In this document: piece by piece, positions 5,939-8,189 of the stretch | How the letters are laid out: every line of letters begins with the position of its first letter | How positions within the stretch are numbered: the stretch's first letter is position 1 | Source: an uncultured Clostridia bacterium | GTDB lineage: Bacteria > Bacillota > Clostridia > Peptostreptococcales > Anaerovoracaceae | Length of the DNA stretch: 8,189 nt | Direction: 5' to 3' | Assembly: GCA_934255435.1 (NCBI GenBank) | Contig: CAKQNZ010000089.1 | Coordinates: forward strand, 1 to 8,189 | Program-made: the position numbers and the translations under genes | Notes under the pieces: generated by a model | Seen by the model: only the letters and a program-made list of their open reading frames with translations | Database searches by the model: none | Told to the model about the DNA's origin: nothing

Positions 5939-7483
5939 ATGCTTAAAGAAAAAATTGTTTACAAAGATGAGCTTCCGATAAACGTTGTTACAGCCAATAT
6001 AGAAAAGTATCCGATACATTTTCATGACGACATGGAGGTGGTTTACGTACTGGATGGGAGTATCGCTCTTCGGAACGGATACTATACATACACACTGAAG
6101 CAGGGTGATATATTCATCCTGAACGACAGGGAGATGCACAGTTTTGAAAATACCGGCGAAGACAATATGGTCATGATGGTACAGCTGGACCTGTCGTATT
6201 TCTCAAGATACTATGATAACCTGAGAAATAATTTTTTCGTTACGGATATGGAGGATGACAGCGACGAAAGTCTCGAAGTCCTGAGGACCATCCTGGCCCG
6301 TATCATGATGGAGGTGCTGCAGAAGGGCTACGGCTACGAGCACAAGGTCATCGAGAGCACCCACAATCTGATAGCATGTCTTATGTCTGATTTCCAGTAC
6401 TTTGTCATGGAGAATGGAAAGTTCAAGAACGAGTCGAAGAACAAAGGCAACAAGATACTTGCAGGCAGGCTGAACCGTATAACCGACTATATGTACGACA
6501 ATTATTCGAGAAAACTGACGCTGGGCGAGATCGCAGAAAACGAGCATCTCAGTATATATTATCTTTCCCATATCATCAAAGAGGCCACGGGGCTCAGTTT
6601 CCAGGATCTTCTGAGCTACATCAGAGTCGAGGAGTCGGAGAAGCTGCTTCTGGGCACCAACAAGAAAATAGGGGCGATAGCGGAGGAAACCGGATTTTCA
6701 GCGGTGCGTTACTATATCAAGCACTTCGAGAACTGGTTCGGCATGCATCCGCTGGAATACCGTAAAAAATACATAGGCAAGATAATCAGCCGTGAGATAG
6801 AGGCTCAGTACACAAGATGCACGCCGGCGCAGATAGAAGACGCTATAAGAAAACAGGTCAAGGGCGTGTATGCCGACTATGCGGACAAGCTCAGGATAAA
6901 GCCTGTGATAATAGATATAGATATATATGACGACTATGCAGCCGTTGAAGACAAAACGCCTGCCATCGATGAGATAATGTCCAGAGATGTGAACCGTATC
7001 ATAGCGGGACCGTACATAAAACTTATGGAAATGGGCGAGAACGTCATCGCATCCGGTGAGAACTACATCGTCACAACAAGATGCAAATTCCCGGGGCCTA
7101 TGGACAGCATAAGCATACTGGTCTACAATTTCGATGAGAATGTTGGCCGTTCGCTGAAGCGCATCCTGTACGAGGAAGATCTGCTGAGACTGGCCAGGAA
7201 TTACAGTGAGGAGATCGAGTTCCTTGTCAGATGCACCGGTATGTCGGGGGATTTCAGGATCCTGAGATACAGGCTGGAAAAGGACAACCTGGTAAACAGA
7301 CTGAAAAATTCTCTGAACCCGCTGAAAGCGGCAGACACCAGAGAGCTTTTCCTCAGGGAGCTGTCTTCCGACGCCAGAGTCAGTTCGGACGACTACACAA
7401 GTTCGGATGCTCTAAGCGTGCGTACGACTTTCAAAGGCATGGGCGTGGAGCTTATCATGATAGACAAGATCATCGGGAAATAA
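5939..7483 (+). CDS. AraC-family regulator: cupin, HTH and GH39-like C-terminal remnant
   Basis: The 514-residue protein starts at ATG 5939, with AGGAG (5927-5931) 7 bases upstream. Residues about 14-90 form a cupin sensor domain (PIHFHDDMEVVYVLDG, then GDIFILNDREMHSF with the usual His residues). Residues about 177-277 are the double helix-turn-helix DNA-binding domain, with LTLGEIAENEHLS and IGAIAEETGFSAVRYYIKHF ending in the typical G-x-x-P-x-x-YR (GMHPLEYR). Residues 278-514 are extra. The last 110 or so (ILVYNFDE, FRILRYRLEK, LFLRELSS) resemble the end beta-sandwich of AraC proteins fused to a GH39-like barrel. The barrel itself seems absent, since such fusions run near 800 residues. It probably activates or represses genes in response to a sugar or other small molecule; target and ligand are unknown. 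It forms a single-gene unit ending at the shared terminator. Confidence 0.85.
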   Translation: MLKEKIVYKDELPINVVTANIEKYPIHFHDDMEVVYVLDGSIALRNGYYTYTLKQGDIFILNDREMHSFENTGEDNMVMMVQLDLSYFSRYYDNLRNNFFVTDMEDDSDESLEVLRTILARIMMEVLQKGYGYEHKVIESTHNLIACLMSDFQYFVMENGKFKNESKNKGNKILAGRLNRITDYMYDNYSRKLTLGEIAENEHLSIYYLSHIIKEATGLSFQDLLSYIRVEESEKLLLGTNKKIGAIAEETGFSAVRYYIKHFENWFGMHPLEYRKKYIGKIISREIEAQYTRCTPAQIEDAIRKQVKGVYADYADKLRIKPVIIDIDIYDDYAAVEDKTPAIDEIMSRDVNRIIAGPYIKLMEMGENVIASGENYIVTTRCKFPGPMDSISILVYNFDENVGRSLKRILYEEDLLRLARNYSEEIEFLVRCTGMSGDFRILRYRLEKDNLVNRLKNSLNPLKAADTRELFLRELSSDARVSSDDYTSSDALSVRTTFKGMGVELIMIDKIIGK

Positions 7484-7545
7484 AGAGAGCCCGTGTCTAC
7501 AGGGCAGAAAACGACTTTACCAGAACAAAATATATAAAATAAAAT

Positions 7546-7593
7546 CAGCAGCCGTATCAGGGATAAATCGAAACCTGTACGGCTGCTGTTTTT
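7546..7593. terminator. Bidirectional terminator between araC-type gene and AKR
   Basis: CAGCAGCCGTA (7546-7556) pairs perfectly with TACGGCTGCTG (7578-7588), and CAGG/CCTG extends the stem inside past a one-base bulge. TTTTT (7589-7593) follows on the plus strand. On the minus strand the stem is followed by ATTTTATTTTA, so it can end both convergent genes. Confidence 0.85.
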
Positions 7594-7610
7594 GTATCAT
7601 CGTTATTGGA

Positions 7611-8189
7611 CTAAACTCCGAAAGCTTCGGCAGCGTCTTTCATTGCCTGCACTATCGGCAGCGCCTGCGGACATTTTTCTTCGCAGAGGTGGCAGCCTGC
7701 GCAGTCCGAAGCGTGGAAACCGTCGCCCAGCCAGTCGATGTATTCCATCCTGGTGCTCGGGTTCTGTTCATAGACGTTCCAGTCGTTGTAGTAGCCTATG
7801 ATCCTTGGTATCTCCAGCTTGTGCGGGCATGGCATGCAGTATTTGCAGCCTGTGCAGGAGTACTTTATCAGTCTGTTGTATTCGTCTGAAACCTGGTTTA
7901 TCAGTTCCTTTTCGTCTGCTGTCAGTTCGCTGATGTCAGATGATGACAGCGTGTCGATGTTGGCTGAAAGCTGCTCCATGGAGCTCATGCCGCTGAGCAT
8001 CAGTGTTACTTCCGGCATGTTTGCGAGCCATTTGAATGACCATTCTGCCGGAGTGCGTTTTGTGGCAGCGCCGTCCCAGAGCTTCTGGACTGTAGGCGGG
8101 ACAGCGTCTGTGAGCCTGCCGCCTTTCAGAGGCTCCATTATGATGACGCCAAGACCCTTTTCTGCAGCGTATTTCAGACCCTTTACGCC
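7611..8189 (-). CDS. Aldo/keto reductase with C-terminal 4Fe-4S motifs (5' end outside window)
   Basis: The reading frame enters open from the right edge and ends at TAG (7613-7611); 192 residues are visible. The frame continues upstream of ATG 8138 in good family sequence (GLKYAAEKGLGVIIMEPLKG), so that ATG is internal. Seen: the end of the aldo/keto reductase barrel (MEPLKGGRL, then WLANMPEVTLMLSGMSSMEQ). Then come two cysteine groups: C-x2-C-x2-C-x2-CP at fragment residues 112-121 and C-x2-C-x2-C-x3-CP at 163-173. They probably bind two 4Fe-4S clusters, as in the ferredoxin-type aldo/keto reductases (COG1453-like) common in anaerobes. The substrate is unknown; the clusters suggest electron exchange with a partner rather than simple NADPH use. 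The N-terminal barrel with the catalytic Tyr lies outside the window. Confidence 0.88.
   Translation of the reverse strand, partial: GVKGLKYAAEKGLGVIIMEPLKGGRLTDAVPPTVQKLWDGAATKRTPAEWSFKWLANMPEVTLMLSGMSSMEQLSANIDTLSSSDISELTADEKELINQVSDEYNRLIKYSCTGCKYCMPCPHKLEIPRIIGYYNDWNVYEQNPSTRMEYIDWLGDGFHASDCAGCHLCEEKCPQALPIVQAMKDAAEAFGV

Noticed and set aside
8136..8138. ATG at 8138 (minus) as the true start of the aldo/keto reductase.
   Set aside because: The frame stays open to the window edge with family-like sequence, and the barrel N-terminus is missing, so the start lies outside.

Overview
The window looks like chromosomal DNA of an anaerobic, low-to-mid-GC Gram-positive bacterium of the class Clostridia. 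This rests on the mix of a PepV-type M20 dipeptidase, a G5/3D-domain cell-wall protein of the YabE type, a CwlD-type N-acetylmuramoyl-L-alanine amidase, a long AlaX editing protein and an aldo/keto reductase with two C-terminal 4Fe-4S motifs. Ribosome binding sites are strong AGGAG/GGGAG types, and AGA/AGG and ATA codons are common. A Lachnospiraceae or Family XIII (Anaerovoracaceae) type host is a guess from style only.

Layout. Bases 1-822 (+) hold the C-terminal part of pepV. Bases 823-1108 are non-coding and hold a run of hairpins ending in an intrinsic terminator at 1031-1070. A near-consensus promoter (1109-1137) then drives a 615-residue membrane-anchored G5/3D protein (1183-3030, +), closed by a terminator at 3041-3075. 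Bases 3031-3281 carry no convincing gene, but contain an isolated extended -10 box and a perfect bidirectional terminator (3214-3257). This terminator also ends the convergent alaX gene (3282-4775, -). An AT-rich divergent control region (4776-4970) separates alaX from cwlD (4971-5690, +). A 248-bp gap with DnaA-box-like sites and one parS-like site precedes an AraC-family regulator (5939-7483, +). A second bidirectional terminator (7546-7593) separates this regulator from the aldo/keto reductase (7611-8189, -), which runs off the right edge.

How the genes fit together. The 3D protein and CwlD are both extracytoplasmic peptidoglycan-remodelling proteins, and CwlD points to spore-cortex formation if the host sporulates. 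AlaX supports translation fidelity, PepV finishes peptide breakdown and the AKR is a redox enzyme. No single pathway links them, and each gene appears to be its own transcription unit. No phage, IS element, CRISPR array, tRNA or rRNA was seen.

Most notable signals. (1) Eight DnaA-box-like 9-mers, three of them perfect TTATCCACA, lie within 1.3 kb around cwlD, together with a parS-like site and an AT-rich segment, suggesting an origin-proximal or DnaA-titrating locus. (2) A long inverted repeat with a -10 hexamer at each end sits in the alaX/cwlD divergent region. (3) A perfect 12-bp hairpin runs into the cwlD ribosome binding site. (4) The G5/3D protein has an unusually long disordered cytoplasmic N-terminus. 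(5) The AraC regulator carries a C-terminal half that resembles a collapsed GH39-type module.
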